NCBI RefSeq assembly: GCF_000739635.1 | Contig: NZ_BATQ01000186.1 | Coordinates: forward strand, 1-63,057 | DNA from: Verrucomicrobium sp. BvORR034 | GTDB lineage: Bacteria > Verrucomicrobiota > Verrucomicrobiia > Verrucomicrobiales > Verrucomicrobiaceae | Direction: 5' to 3' | DNA: 63,057 bases | Part shown: positions 19,229 through 28,490 of the stretch, in pieces | How positions within the stretch are numbered: position 1 is the stretch's first letter | Layout of the letters: each line of letters opens with the position of its first letter | Notes under the pieces: generated by a model | Databases searched by the model: none | Seen by the model: the letters and a program-made list of their open reading frames with translations, nothing else | Told to the model about the DNA's origin: nothing | Translations under genes and position numbers: made by a program

Positions 19229-19780
19229 TCACGTCTGGTTGTCAAGACTTTTGGATGTTCCAGTATTATTTGCAATAAACTCCATTCGGAGCAGGCTCAT
19301 CAAAATGGAATTGATGCGCTCGCCGCGAAAGATGAAATCCTGCCGCAGCACGCCCTCGATGCGAAAGCCCGCCCGGGTGTAAAGCAAAGCCGCCCGCGTG
19401 TTTCGTTCGTGCACCGTCAGCCAGATACGCTCAAGTCCGTGTGTGGAAAAACCCTGCTCCAGCGCCAGCCGGATGGCGTGCGAAGCGACGCCCTGGCCGC
19501 GCGCCGAGGCTTCACCTAGATAGATGGAGAGCCGGGCCGATTGAAGAAAAGTGTCGATGCAATCGAGCATGACGTTTCCAACATGCACTCCGCGATGAAG
19601 GATGGCCCAGGCGTGAGTCTCCTGCCCCGTGCTGGCTTTTCCGATCCACTGCTGCATCGAATGCAAGGTAGGCCGTGAGCGCATGCCGAAGTTGTCTGCG
19701 ACTTCCGGATCCAACAGCCAGCGCAACATGCGTTCGGCGTCGGCAGGAGCGACGGGGCGGAGCTGGCAGTTGTCAGGCAT
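19229..19780 (-). CDS. GNAT-family N-acetyltransferase (RimJ/RimL-like)
   Basis: A 183-residue protein with the GNAT fold. The acetyl-CoA pyrophosphate loop is recognisable as LGEASARGQGVASHAIRLAL (QGVAS in place of the usual Q/RxxGxG/A). It is followed by GLERIWLTVHERNTRAALLY and RAGFRIEGVLRQDF, as in RimJ/RimL and related acetyltransferases that modify ribosomal proteins, amino acids or small amines. It reads in the same direction as the chaperone and effector genes and could be co-transcribed. Whether it modifies the effector or is unrelated cannot be told. Confidence 0.85.
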   Translation of the reverse strand: MPDNCQLRPVAPADAERMLRWLLDPEVADNFGMRSRPTLHSMQQWIGKASTGQETHAWAILHRGVHVGNVMLDCIDTFLQSARLSIYLGEASARGQGVASHAIRLALEQGFSTHGLERIWLTVHERNTRAALLYTRAGFRIEGVLRQDFIFRGERINSILMSLLRMEFIANNTGTSKSLDNQT

Positions 19781-19951
19781 TGGGTGGCTGGGTGGAGACG
19801 GGATCCCTACTGGCCATCACAGTACATTGGCAAGACCTCCGATCAAAAAAAGGGGCTCAGAATGAAGTCTGTCAACCGCCTTAAAAAGGAACAGACGAAT
19901 TCACGATGCTGCTCAAGGTATCCCGGAGGCATGAAGAAGAAGGCCAAGGCT

Positions 19952-20863
19952 CTAGTCACCCAGAGGCGTGGCTCCGGGTCGATGAGCCCGAACAAGCAGA
20001 ACATCGCTGGGCACCGAGTCAACGATGCGAGGTGTGTTACCGCCCATGAGCAGATGAAAGAGAAATCCTCTTCCATAGGCCCCGATGACAGTGAGGTCTG
20101 CATGCTGTTCTTCAACATATCGGCGGAGCATCAAGCCGGGAGGCCCATGCTCGATCATCGTCTTGATGCCGTCGCGCACTTGTGCAGGCACTGCGGAATC
20201 TCTGAGGAACTCAGTGATCGTCGCCCGTTCCATCGCCGCAAATTCCTGGCTCAGCGTGGTATCTGACAAAAGGGCACGATAGGGCATTTCAAACGCGTGC
20301 ATCACTGCAAAGCGGCTGCCAGGAAAGGAACCTGCCGCGACTTCAAGGCCGTACCTCGACTCCTCCGTGAAGTCCGTTCCAACAAGGATGTGCCGGTAAG
20401 GGCCGTTGGGCCGGTTCTTCACCACGAGGACGGACAGGGGCGACTTTCGAACAAGGTGCTCTACGGTGCTCCCAAGAGGCATCCGTCCCGAGATGTCTTC
20501 TTGAGCCATCCCCAGGACAATCATCTCGCAACCTTCTCTGGCTGCAGTATCCAGAATCACGCGGGCAGGGTCCCCCTCCCCAATCTGAATCTTCAGATGG
20601 TCAACTTCCTCCCGGAGGTCTCGCCTGATTTGCTTTTGAATGTTCAGCTCAGGGGTGGGAGACCGGCGCCACGATGGAAGGGGGTTGGCGAGATCAGAAA
20701 GACTCTCCATCTTTCGGTCGATCGCGTGGACGATCACCAGTTCCGCCCCCCACTGCCGCGAGAGCTGGGCTGCCCGGTCCAGAGCGCGGTCGCCACGTGC
20801 GCTCAGGTCAGTGGCCAGCAGTATCCTTTTTGGTGGGTGGCTGATTGGGTTCATGTTCGTCAT
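19952..20863 (-). CDS. Tandem universal stress protein (two UspA domains)
   Basis: A 303-residue cytoplasmic protein with two UspA domains. The first starts RILLATDLSARGDRALDRAA and ends with an ATP-loop-like GMAQEDISGRMPLGSTVEHL and SPLSVLVVK. The second starts HILVGTDFTEESRYGLEVAA and ends VIGAYGRGFLFHLLMGG with VPSDVLLV. Universal stress proteins bind nucleotides and accumulate in starvation and stress. It follows the NhaA fusion gene by about 105 bp on the same strand and probably belongs to the same stress block. An internal ATG three codons downstream is an alternative start. Confidence 0.9.
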   Translation of the reverse strand: MTNMNPISHPPKRILLATDLSARGDRALDRAAQLSRQWGAELVIVHAIDRKMESLSDLANPLPSWRRSPTPELNIQKQIRRDLREEVDHLKIQIGEGDPARVILDTAAREGCEMIVLGMAQEDISGRMPLGSTVEHLVRKSPLSVLVVKNRPNGPYRHILVGTDFTEESRYGLEVAAGSFPGSRFAVMHAFEMPYRALLSDTTLSQEFAAMERATITEFLRDSAVPAQVRDGIKTMIEHGPPGLMLRRYVEEQHADLTVIGAYGRGFLFHLLMGGNTPRIVDSVPSDVLLVRAHRPGATPLGD

Positions 20864-20968
20864 GTTTGCTTTGTTTGTAATGATTCGATGTTGGTTTCAG
20901 GGTAGAACTTGTTGCGATCCCATACGGGCTCGCAGGCCCCATGCCCTCATTGAGAGGATGCGCGCGAG

Positions 20969-22831
20969 TCAGGTGGGGCAGCCCTCTGAGATCCTGTCAT
21001 TCGCATCTCCCTGCTCGCGTCTCCGCCAAAGCATGACCGTACCCAGAATCCCGGCGATGAGCGACGCGGTGAAGATCGCGATCTTTGCAGCAGCGAAGTC
21101 CGCAGGGATGGGGAAAGCTTCTCCTGCGATGAAAAGCGACATGGTGAAGCCGATCCCCGCAAGTGCGCCAGCACCCGCAAGCTGACGCCAGCTATACTCT
21201 GGTGGCTTGGTTGCAACTCGCAAGCGGACCGCCAGCCAGGCAGCAAGCACGATCCCGACCGGCTTACCGACGACCAAGCCAAGCGTGATGGCCAGCATCA
21301 GCCCCCCATGTGATTGGAAGACATCCAAGGCTAGAACCACCCCTGCATTGGCGAGGGCAAAGAGCGGCAGCACAAGATAGCTGGACCAGGGCTCCACCGA
21401 ACGGAGGAGCTTGTCTGTAGGCGACTCGGTGCGGTCATGGATCGCATCCAGTTCCCGCATCGCTGGCTCAGAGAGTCCATGCCTCATGATTGACTCGCCA
21501 CTGCGACGCGTCTCGGCCCGGATGATGGCCTCAGCCTGGGCCATCAACACATTCAACTTTGCCGGAGGCCGGGCCGGAGTGACCAACGCGAGGATCACTC
21601 CTGCAAGCGTGGCGTGGAGCCCGGACGCATGCAGACAGATCCACAGAACGATGCCCAACAAAAGGTAGGGCATCGGGCGATAGATGCCCCAACGGTTCAT
21701 CCCGACCAGAAGCAGCGTCATCCCCACCGAGGCGATCAAGTAGTGCACATGCAGCGCTTCTGTGTAGAAGACCGCGATGATGGCGATGGCGACAAGGTCA
21801 TCGATGATGACGGCAGCTGTCAGGAACACTCGCAGCTCGACCGGCACCCGCGTTCCAAGCAGCACTATGACAGCCACGGCAAATGCCGTGTCCGTTGCAA
21901 TGGGCACGGCCCATCCTTTGGCGAGCGGGCCGGATGGCGCGATGCTGAGATAGATCAGGACAGGGACAATGATACCACCCAAGGCAGCGATGACAGGCAA
22001 TGCGCCGGATCGAAATGTCGCAAGGCGTCCTATGGTGAACTCCCGTTTGATCTCCAGCCCAACGACGAAAAAGAAGATGGCGAGAAGCCCATCATTGATC
22101 CAGCCCAACAGCGGGAGGCTCAGAGCAGCTTCCCCGATGCGGACCCCGCCCATCACACCCCACAGCGAGGCGAAGGGCCCGCCAAACACTGAGTTCGCCA
22201 GGGTTACCGCCAGCACCGACATGAAAAGCAACAGCATGCCAGCCGAGGGTGCCCACCGGGCAAAGTTCAGCGCAGCGGTTTGCACCCGATGCCCAAGGGT
22301 GCCCAGCATCGCATCTGCCAGTGCGTTCTCATCCCACGTCCCTTCATAACGCCGTCCGTTGATGAAGAAGGTAGGCGTCATCACCACTCCGCTACGGTGC
22401 GCGCTTTCCACATCCTCCTGCACTCTCGCTTTTGCGGCATCGCGCACGGAGGTGTGATCATCATCATCAAGCGAAAGCTGGAACTCGCCGGCGAACCGTT
22501 CAAGATCTTCAGACTTGAACGATTGCCCGCCCTTCATGAGAGCGTCATGAACAGGCCAGAACTCGCCCTTCGAAAGAAAAGCATACTCCGCCAGCTCTGC
22601 GGCCCGCCTTGCCAGCCCGCTGTCCCCAGCCGGCCGATGTCGATAGACATAGCGCAACCTTTCCCCGAATCGGTCACGAAGGTCAGCCACCACCTCGTGC
22701 GCGGCGTGGCAGGATGGTCGCGTGTAGTTCCCATATTCCACCAGGGTCAGCTCGGCGTCAGGATCCCCAAGGATATGGTCACGCTGGGGGTCCACCGGAC
22801 GGTCGAGTTTGGTCGGTCTTGTATGGGCCAT
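20969..22831 (-). CDS. nhaA: Na+/H+ antiporter NhaA with N-terminal DsbA-like domain
   Basis: About 620 residues. Residues 18-190 form a DsbA/thioredoxin-like domain ([22 protein letters not shown]). Residues about 195-600 form a complete NhaA antiporter, with [18 protein letters not shown] and the paired acidic residues in [19 protein letters not shown] that bind sodium and protons. The antiporter exports Na+ in exchange for H+ across the inner membrane. In the DsbA domain the expected CxxC is RPSC (residues 38-41), so the attacking Cys is replaced by Arg and classical disulfide activity is unlikely. ATG 22831 is preferred to the earlier in-frame start at 23014. The gene lies downstream of hpf. 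Confidence 0.9.
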   Translation of the reverse strand: MAHTRPTKLDRPVDPQRDHILGDPDAELTLVEYGNYTRPSCHAAHEVVADLRDRFGERLRYVYRHRPAGDSGLARRAAELAEYAFLSKGEFWPVHDALMKGGQSFKSEDLERFAGEFQLSLDDDDHTSVRDAAKARVQEDVESAHRSGVVMTPTFFINGRRYEGTWDENALADAMLGTLGHRVQTAALNFARWAPSAGMLLLFMSVLAVTLANSVFGGPFASLWGVMGGVRIGEAALSLPLLGWINDGLLAIFFFVVGLEIKREFTIGRLATFRSGALPVIAALGGIIVPVLIYLSIAPSGPLAKGWAVPIATDTAFAVAVIVLLGTRVPVELRVFLTAAVIIDDLVAIAIIAVFYTEALHVHYLIASVGMTLLLVGMNRWGIYRPMPYLLLGIVLWICLHASGLHATLAGVILALVTPARPPAKLNVLMAQAEAIIRAETRRSGESIMRHGLSEPAMRELDAIHDRTESPTDKLLRSVEPWSSYLVLPLFALANAGVVLALDVFQSHGGLMLAITLGLVVGKPVGIVLAAWLAVRLRVATKPPEYSWRQLAGAGALAGIGFTMSLFIAGEAFPIPADFAAAKIAIFTASLIAGILGTVMLWRRREQGDANDRISEGCPT

Positions 22832-23058
22832 GGTGGAATGGGAATGGGAAAATACTTGGAAGGTTGCGACCGGCGCAGCATCCGTGCGGATGCCGTGCTG
22901 GGGGCCGTTAAGAGGGGTTTTCAACCAGGAAGACCCAGGCTGCCTTTTTTTCAGCGCAGCTGGGCGGCTTTGTGCCACGGCCCGGCGCAAACAATGATAT
23001 CTCATCGAACCCATGCGCTGGCTGACGCGTCTGCCGCACCGGGGGCGAGAGGTTCAGC

Positions 23059-23415
23059 TCATCGCACCATCCCGCGGGCGGGAAGGCTCCGGGCCCGGAC
23101 GCGCTGGGTCTTGCGCCTCCTTGAGCGGCGCGCGAGCTTCCTGGTCATCAACCCTATCGCAGCGTACATGTCCGCGTGAGTCGCCGTGGCGTGCAGGTCC
23201 CGCCCAGGCAGTGCGAGGCGCAGGCTCGCTGAAAAGCGCTTTCCCTCGGCAGTGCCATGATGTCTCCGCAGCACAATGTGGGCCGCCAGAGCATCGTTCG
23301 CGTAGTGGGACAATTTTTCGACACTCCCCCGGACGCATGCGTTCAGGGAGGGTGTGAGGGTGAGATGGTGCGGCATGATGTGCACGGGGATGGAGGTGGG
23401 GGTGTTCATGTTCAT
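23059..23415 (-). CDS. hpf: Ribosome hibernation promoting factor (HPF/RaiA family)
   Basis: A 118-residue protein of the short HPF/RaiA family. It begins MNMNTPTSIPVHIMPHHLTL, where the hallmark HH precedes TPSLNACVRGSVEKLSHYAN. It continues with AAHIVLRR, SASLRLALPGRDLHATA and ADMYAAIGLMTRKLARR, then a basic tail. The family binds the decoding centre of the 30S subunit and silences ribosomes in stress. The open frame extends far upstream, but that part is antisense to nhaR and is not coding. ATG 23415 (or 23409) fits the family length. It is transcribed toward nhaA, 227 bp away. Confidence 0.82.
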   Translation of the reverse strand: MNMNTPTSIPVHIMPHHLTLTPSLNACVRGSVEKLSHYANDALAAHIVLRRHHGTAEGKRFSASLRLALPGRDLHATATHADMYAAIGLMTRKLARRSRRRKTQRVRARSLPARGMVR

Positions 23416-23540
23416 GGTGGTAAAATTCCAGCTCGTGGGCATCGGACCCTGCAGGGCCAACCTGCGGTCACCTGGTCCGCTCCTCATCGGCATCCCCACC
23501 CTACCCTCCAGACACTGCACCACAATGATTGCATTCTTAT

Positions 23541-23568
23541 GCAACCGATAACAAAAAGTTATCGTTGC
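23541..23568. promoter_or_regulatory. Inverted-repeat operator, probable NhaR site
   Basis: GCAACCGATAAC (23541-23552) and GTTATCGTTGC (23558-23568) form a near-perfect inverted repeat with a 5-base A-rich centre and one unpaired base. It lies 6 bases before nhaR and 125 bases upstream of the divergent hpf. LysR-type regulators bind such dyads and usually control themselves and a divergent target. Confidence 0.6.
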
Positions 23569-23574
23569 CATGTT

Positions 23575-24480
23575 ATGGACCACCTCAACTTTCACCACTT
23601 GCGGTACTTCTGGGCGGTCGCCAGAAAGGGCGGCGTCCGCAAGGCAGCAGAGGAATTGCATGTTTCCCAGCCGGCCATCAGTGCGCAGCTTCGCAGCCTG
23701 GAAGAGTCGCTCGGCGAGAAACTCTTTCAGCGAAAGGGACGGGGTATTGTCCTGACGGAGGCCGGACGTCTGGCGCTGGGTTATGCAGACGAAATCTTTG
23801 CTGCAGGGCGGGAACTGGTGACCTCCTTCAAGCACCTCCCGGGAACCCAGAAGGCTCTGAAATTCAACGTCGGCATGACGGACGCCCTTTCCAAGCAGAT
23901 TGCCTACGAGCTGCTCAAGCCTGCCTTTCAGTTCCGCATTCCCACGCACATCGTCTGCCGGCAGGCAGAGCTGGCTCCGCTCGTTCATCAGCTTCGCGCC
24001 CACCGCCTTGACCTCGTCCTGTCTGATGAACCGGCCTCAAGCAGTCTCAAGTTGAAGGTGTACAACCATCGCCTGGGCCGTTCGGGGGTGACTTTCTGCG
24101 CAGCACCGGCCCTTGCTGCAAAGCTCCGCCGAAATTTCCCCAGGTCGCTTCACAACGCGCCCGCATTGCTCCCGAGTGAAAACATGGGCAGCCGGATTGC
24201 GCTCGAGACGTGGTTTGACTCAGAATCCATCCGCCCCAGAGTCATTTCGGAATTCGAAGATGCCACGCTCATGATGGTGGCGGCCGCACAAGGTGAGTGG
24301 GGGTTCACCGCAATCCCAACCGCAGTCAGTGCTGCAACTCTCAAACACTACGGGCTGAAGGTCATTGCCAGGGCGGAGGAGTGCGGCAGCGACTACTATG
24401 CCATCACGACAGAACGGCGCGTCAAGCATCCGGTGGCGGCCGCTATTACAGGAAACAACCATACGAAGCTTTTTCCGTGA
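23575..24480 (+). CDS. nhaR: LysR-family transcriptional activator NhaR
   Basis: A 301-residue regulator. The N-terminal winged helix reads NFHHLRYFWAVARKGGVRKA and ELHVSQPAISAQLRSLEESL. The NhaR-like effector part includes GTQKALKFNVGMTDALSK, DLVLSDEPASS and ENMGSRIALETWFD. NhaR activates nhaA in response to sodium. It lies divergent from hpf-nhaA with a palindrome between. The ATG at 23575 is chosen because the family begins just before the NFHHL helix; the earlier in-frame start (23257) would run through the upstream region and antisense to hpf. Confidence 0.9.
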   Translation: MDHLNFHHLRYFWAVARKGGVRKAAEELHVSQPAISAQLRSLEESLGEKLFQRKGRGIVLTEAGRLALGYADEIFAAGRELVTSFKHLPGTQKALKFNVGMTDALSKQIAYELLKPAFQFRIPTHIVCRQAELAPLVHQLRAHRLDLVLSDEPASSSLKLKVYNHRLGRSGVTFCAAPALAAKLRRNFPRSLHNAPALLPSENMGSRIALETWFDSESIRPRVISEFEDATLMMVAAAQGEWGFTAIPTAVSAATLKHYGLKVIARAEECGSDYYAITTERRVKHPVAAAITGNNHTKLFP

Positions 24481-24504
24481 CGGGTGGAAGGGGAGGCCTT
24501 CGGC

Positions 24505-24590
24505 GTCGCGCTCGCAATACTTGCGAATGCGCCGGGGGTCATGTCGGCGTTGGGGTGCACGCTTTTTCTTAGGCGAAGCGCACCGCACGC
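24505..24590 (-). pseudogene. Decayed yifB/comM fragment (C-terminal part)
   Basis: About 85 bp closely resembles intact yifB at roughly 28675-28760. On the minus strand the two frames read RKSVHPNADMTPG and RRIRKYCERDAEG, against KGVHTNAGMTPRLIRKHCELDAEG split across intact yifB, so a frameshift separates them. The similarity stops at about 24505 next to the nhaR end. Confidence 0.65.
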
Positions 24591-24619
24591 GTGACCACCA
24601 ACAAGAAGCCCCAGGGAGT

Positions 24620-26710
24620 TCATGGGGTTGGTTGAATCGTCAGCACGGTGAGTGCTTGTGCGGGCAGTGTGAAGGGCAGTTTCGAGAAATGGCCCTTTTC
24701 GACCTTGACCCTGTCGTCGGCCAGTTTCACCGGTTTGCCACCGACTGTGAGGCTTGCTTTGTAACTGCCGGGCCTCAATTGCCGCAGTTCCGCGCTCAGC
24801 TCGCGTGGCTCTTTGCCAAAATGAAACAACTCCGCGGTGAAACGCGTCGCGCTGGCTTCCGTGACGAGCGCCGCGATGTCTTGGGGCGGCGTGAGCCAGC
24901 GCACGGCCATTTGTGGAAAGCGCGGGGCATTCTTGTCACCTGTGACCATGCGGTAAAGCAGCTCGTGCTTGGGCTGCATGACGCCCTTGTAGTCGTCGAA
25001 GGCATAGTCCTGCGCGAGGAACTGCACGAAGCGCATGCAGCGGTCGGTCGAACGCACCTCGCTGGTGAAACCGGGAAAATTCACACGCAATGCGCCGAGG
25101 CTTTCGCGCAAGGCTGCTTCGAGTTCCTGGCGACCTGCGGCATCTGTGCGGATGACAAACTCGGACCCTTCGAGCGCGAGCAGTTCGTCGAACTCCGTCG
25201 TGCCGGTGAGCGCCTTGAAACGTGCGAGCGTTTTGACGAGACCACCCGTGTTGCTGTTGGCATTGCGACGCGGCGCGAGCAGGTCTCCGCACCAGGCTTC
25301 GCTGCCGGGGGTCGGAGTTTCCGACGGCAGGTTTTTCAAATGCTTCAGCCGGATGGCTGCCATCGAACGCAGTGGGGCGAGATACGACTCTTTCCCGGTC
25401 ATCGTATGCGCAAGCATGAGCGCATCAGTGATCTCGGTGATGACGCTCGGCCAGATGTAATAGCTGTGCATGTAGCCACCGGGTTTGACCGGCTCCCACC
25501 AACGGCCTTCCGCTCCCGCAGCAGCGCCATCGGGCCAGCGGATGGAGGCGGGCAGGATGCCTGCGGGTTTGCCGTTCTCGGCCCGCGCCGTCGCATCCAC
25601 CCAGGTGTCGAGCCAGGCGCAAATCTGCGCGCCGAGCTTTTCGTCACCGGTCTTTTGCCAGGCGAGCAGCGCGGGATGCAAGGCGCCGACGTTCGCAATC
25701 ACATCAAAGGCCCGTTGCTGCTGCGGCGCCGTCTCGGTGGCGCTGAAGTAGAAGCTTTTGAACTGCAACTGACCGCGTTCGTTTTTGCCGGTCCACACGT
25801 CGCGCATGAAGTCGCCCATCTTCAGGCCCCACTTCGTCCATTTTTCGCTGTTGGGCTCCAGCACCATGAGCGGCACGAGATTGTCAGTGGTGTCCTCGGC
25901 GGCGTGCTCCACATCTGAAATCTCCGTGTTGAAGCCCCCTTTTAATTGCGGTCGCGTCACGGCAGAGCGCGAAAATTTCAACTGTGCAGCGATGATTTTC
26001 GGGTCCTCAAATCCGAGCAGCACGGACGACCACCAGCGCCACATCTCGCAGTCATCACCCCATCCGCCGCCGAACTCACCCGTGTTCGCCCGCTGACGAT
26101 GCGTGATCCACCAGCGAATGATCTCCGCCATACGTTCAAGTTGCTCGCGCTGCAACGCCGCCCACTCTGGCGCTCCTTCGACTTTCTCCGGGGTTGTCCC
26201 CCACGGCAGTGCGTCGCCCAGATACATGCGCGCCACGGTGTTCTTCGGAAACGCTTCGGCCACCCGCCGGAACGATGCCACGGCCTCATCCTTGAACCAT
26301 TTCGCCTCCTTGGGATTCGTGCGCACGTTGCTATTCTCGATCAAATTCCACGCAAGCATCCGACCGCGATACAACTCGCAAATCGGGCGCAGCGGCGAAT
26401 CGGCCGCCACGCCGAAGTCATAGTCGCCGATGGCGCGGTCCGGTTTTCCGCGCGTGCTCGCGTTGTAAAATTTCAACCCGCTCTCATTCCAGCGCCGCAC
26501 ATATTCCTCGAGAGCCGCGGTTTCCTTGCGCCGCGTGTCATCGAGTGATGAATGCGTTGCCAGCTTTTCCAGAACCACCTGCCGTTCACGATCATCGTTC
26601 GCATTGCCAGCTTGGGCGATCAGCGATTCCACCGTGTCCGCTGCAAAGCCGACTGCCGAGAGCAACACCGACGCAACGGCGGTGAGACAAGCTTTGAAGG
26701 AGGTGTTCAT
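24620..26710 (-). CDS. Large secreted protein of unknown function
   Basis: A 696-residue protein with a Sec signal (MNTSFKACLTAVASVLLSAV, cut near GFAA). I do not recognise a named family. The protein is helix-rich, with many Trp and His residues (GGGWGDDCEMWRWWSSVLLG, GGYMHSYYIWPSVITEI) as in alpha/alpha-barrel enzymes acting on polysaccharides. The last 70 residues look like a small beta domain (RPGSYKASLTVGGKPVKLAD). A carbohydrate-active role is only a suggestion from these features. ATG 26710 is chosen over 26746 because it puts the signal peptide at the N-terminus. It sits within the 3.6 kb separating the two comM remnants. Confidence 0.7.
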   Translation of the reverse strand: MNTSFKACLTAVASVLLSAVGFAADTVESLIAQAGNANDDRERQVVLEKLATHSSLDDTRRKETAALEEYVRRWNESGLKFYNASTRGKPDRAIGDYDFGVAADSPLRPICELYRGRMLAWNLIENSNVRTNPKEAKWFKDEAVASFRRVAEAFPKNTVARMYLGDALPWGTTPEKVEGAPEWAALQREQLERMAEIIRWWITHRQRANTGEFGGGWGDDCEMWRWWSSVLLGFEDPKIIAAQLKFSRSAVTRPQLKGGFNTEISDVEHAAEDTTDNLVPLMVLEPNSEKWTKWGLKMGDFMRDVWTGKNERGQLQFKSFYFSATETAPQQQRAFDVIANVGALHPALLAWQKTGDEKLGAQICAWLDTWVDATARAENGKPAGILPASIRWPDGAAAGAEGRWWEPVKPGGYMHSYYIWPSVITEITDALMLAHTMTGKESYLAPLRSMAAIRLKHLKNLPSETPTPGSEAWCGDLLAPRRNANSNTGGLVKTLARFKALTGTTEFDELLALEGSEFVIRTDAAGRQELEAALRESLGALRVNFPGFTSEVRSTDRCMRFVQFLAQDYAFDDYKGVMQPKHELLYRMVTGDKNAPRFPQMAVRWLTPPQDIAALVTEASATRFTAELFHFGKEPRELSAELRQLRPGSYKASLTVGGKPVKLADDRVKVEKGHFSKLPFTLPAQALTVLTIQPTP

Positions 26711-26854
26711 CGGGAGATGATCAACAGGCGCGGTGGCGACTGTCAAATCTTCTTCGACGATGGCGAAGCGTGTCCCGTGGCTGGCTGCTCACGGCGGGAA
26801 CAGCCTCCTCCCAAGACCCGTCTCCTGAAATTCGCCTGGCCCCTTCGACAAGGA

Positions 26855-27896
26855 TCAGAACTTCCAGTTCGCACTGACAGACACGGTGTGCTGCGCATCA
26901 TCGTTGCGACCGAAGTTTGCATGGTAATACACACATCGCATCCTTTCCCGGTTCCTCTGTCACATAGCTGAACGCAGGTCCATTGCCACCGTTGAGTGAG
27001 GCGTTGAGATTCTCTCCGCCCTGCAAAAACTCACGCTCCCAGAACGCACGCAGTTCAGGAATCACCGTGAACCGGTCATTCACCTTTATTGTGTAGGCAA
27101 TGCGACCACCGAGGTACGTGCGGAGACTCTCCTCCTCCGCGTCTCTCACGCGAAGATCCAAAGTGTCCGCGCCCGACTCGGTGAACTCATCGAGCTTGAG
27201 CTTCGTGTACTGCGCACTCAAGGACGGTCCAAAGGTGAAGTTCCCCGCATGGAAATCGTAGCCTGTGCCCAGCAGCGTGAAGAACTCCGTGCCATCCGGA
27301 TCACTCCGCGCGGAACGATCCAGCGTCGCCCATTGGATGGGGCGTTTCACACTGTAGTCCGTCGTGCCGCCGCCTACCGCGCCACTGGCGTAGAATCCGC
27401 CGAGGTCGTAGGTCGCATAACCGCCGAAGCGGACGCTTTCCAGATCCATGTCACCGCCGTTATCGTAGTCGCCCCAGCCTTCCTGATAACTGGCAAACAC
27501 GCCTAACGACACGTGCTCGCTCACCGCGAAGTCCGCGCCCACCATGAAGGTGCCGCTGTCGAAGTCTTCGCCGGGGTTTAGACTCAGTCCGCCATCGGAA
27601 AACAAACCGCTTCCCTGCATCCAGCCATTCCACTGCGCATGCTGAGCGATCGCTACCTGCGGTTGCACCGGTGCGACGTCCTTCGCGCCCTTGGCACTGA
27701 CGGGTGCTGCGGGTGAATCAAACGTGAACTCGAAGAGACTTTGTAGGACAACCGCCCAGGGCCCCACATCACTGGATGGAATAGCGGCGGGCGGAGCGCG
27801 CTCCGGCGATGCGTCATCGCCACGTTGGCATGCACTCCGCGCTCGGCACCTGGAGCATTCGCGCAGGAGACCAGCTATTGCCGGGATCGGCTGCAT
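26855..27896 (-). pseudogene. Broken autotransporter beta-barrel
   Basis: On the minus strand the frame encodes an autotransporter C-terminal barrel: DFDSGTFMVGADFAVSEHVS, GGYATYDLGGFYASGAVGGG and PELRAFWEREFLQGGENLNA. It then runs off as EEPGKDAMCVLPCKL. In another frame just downstream the canonical barrel end is intact (YHANFGRNDDAQHTVSVSAN followed by WKF and stop at 26855-26857). About 20 residues plus the frame have therefore been lost near 26930. The upstream passenger and signal peptide are also missing, so the gene is a 5'-truncated, frameshifted remnant. Confidence 0.75.
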
Positions 27897-27905
27897 CGGG
27901 CCTCG

Positions 27906-28163
27906 TCATTCACCCGCGGACCGAAGCATCTGTGCGGAAACTTTTAGTCTTGTAAGTTCTTCGTCGTTGAATTCTTCAGCATTCAACAGCTTGATCGATA
28001 AATTCTGCGATGAGTGACAGACAGCGGGGGGCAACCTTCCGATAAGGGTACCATTTACAAAATCAGCATCCTCCAAACGGTTGTAGGTCTTTGCTCTGGT
28101 GATGTGATCAAAGACGAATTTTCCATCTGTCCATTTTGGAAAACCTTCCAAGATGGCGATCAT
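27906..28163 (-). CDS. Small hypothetical protein
   Basis: An 85-residue frame (MIAILEGFPKWTDGKFVFDH and onward) with no recognised motif. Composition is protein-like, with mixed charged and hydrophobic residues, and more AT-rich than the neighbours. It sits between the autotransporter remnant and a comM remnant, in a decayed and rearranged area. It may be a fragment of a longer gene rather than a functional one. Confidence 0.35.
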   Translation of the reverse strand: MIAILEGFPKWTDGKFVFDHITRAKTYNRLEDADFVNGTLIGRLPPAVCHSSQNLSIKLLNAEEFNDEELTRLKVSAQMLRSAGE

Positions 28164-28180
28164 GTAGATCGCGAGGTAGT

Positions 28181-28325
28181 AGCAAGCCGCTGGCGCTGTG
28201 GATCTTGGTCATCTCCACCACCACCTCCTCATGCATGCCGACCATGATGGTGGGGATGCGCTTGGTGAGCATCGAATTGCCGGTCCCTGGCGGACCGATC
28301 ATCAGCAAGTTTTCTGAATAGCCTG
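28181..28325 (-). pseudogene. Decayed yifB/comM fragment (Walker A region)
   Basis: About 145 bp closely matches intact yifB at 29255-29400. The minus-strand translation is NLLMIGPPGTGNSMLTKRIP and then KIHSASGLL, against NLLMIGPPGTGKSMLAKRIP in the intact gene. The Walker A Lys has become Asn, which would abolish nucleotide binding. Similarity stops abruptly on both sides. Confidence 0.8.
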
Positions 28326-28490
28326 TCCCTTTTGCACTTCTGCCGCAGATCGGGGCGAAAAAGAGGCCTAAGGCGACCATTGTTGAAGAATGGTTCCGTT
28401 CATTGGCAGATGTCCTTTAGTCCGTGTTGTGCAGAGCAGGGAAATTACATCCCCGCCCGCGAAGGTGCGCCTATCAGCCAACCTCCCCAA

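Noticed and set aside
24365-25918. 517-codon plus-strand open frame
   Set aside because: Overlaps the end of nhaR in another frame and runs antisense to the secreted protein gene. No domain is seen.
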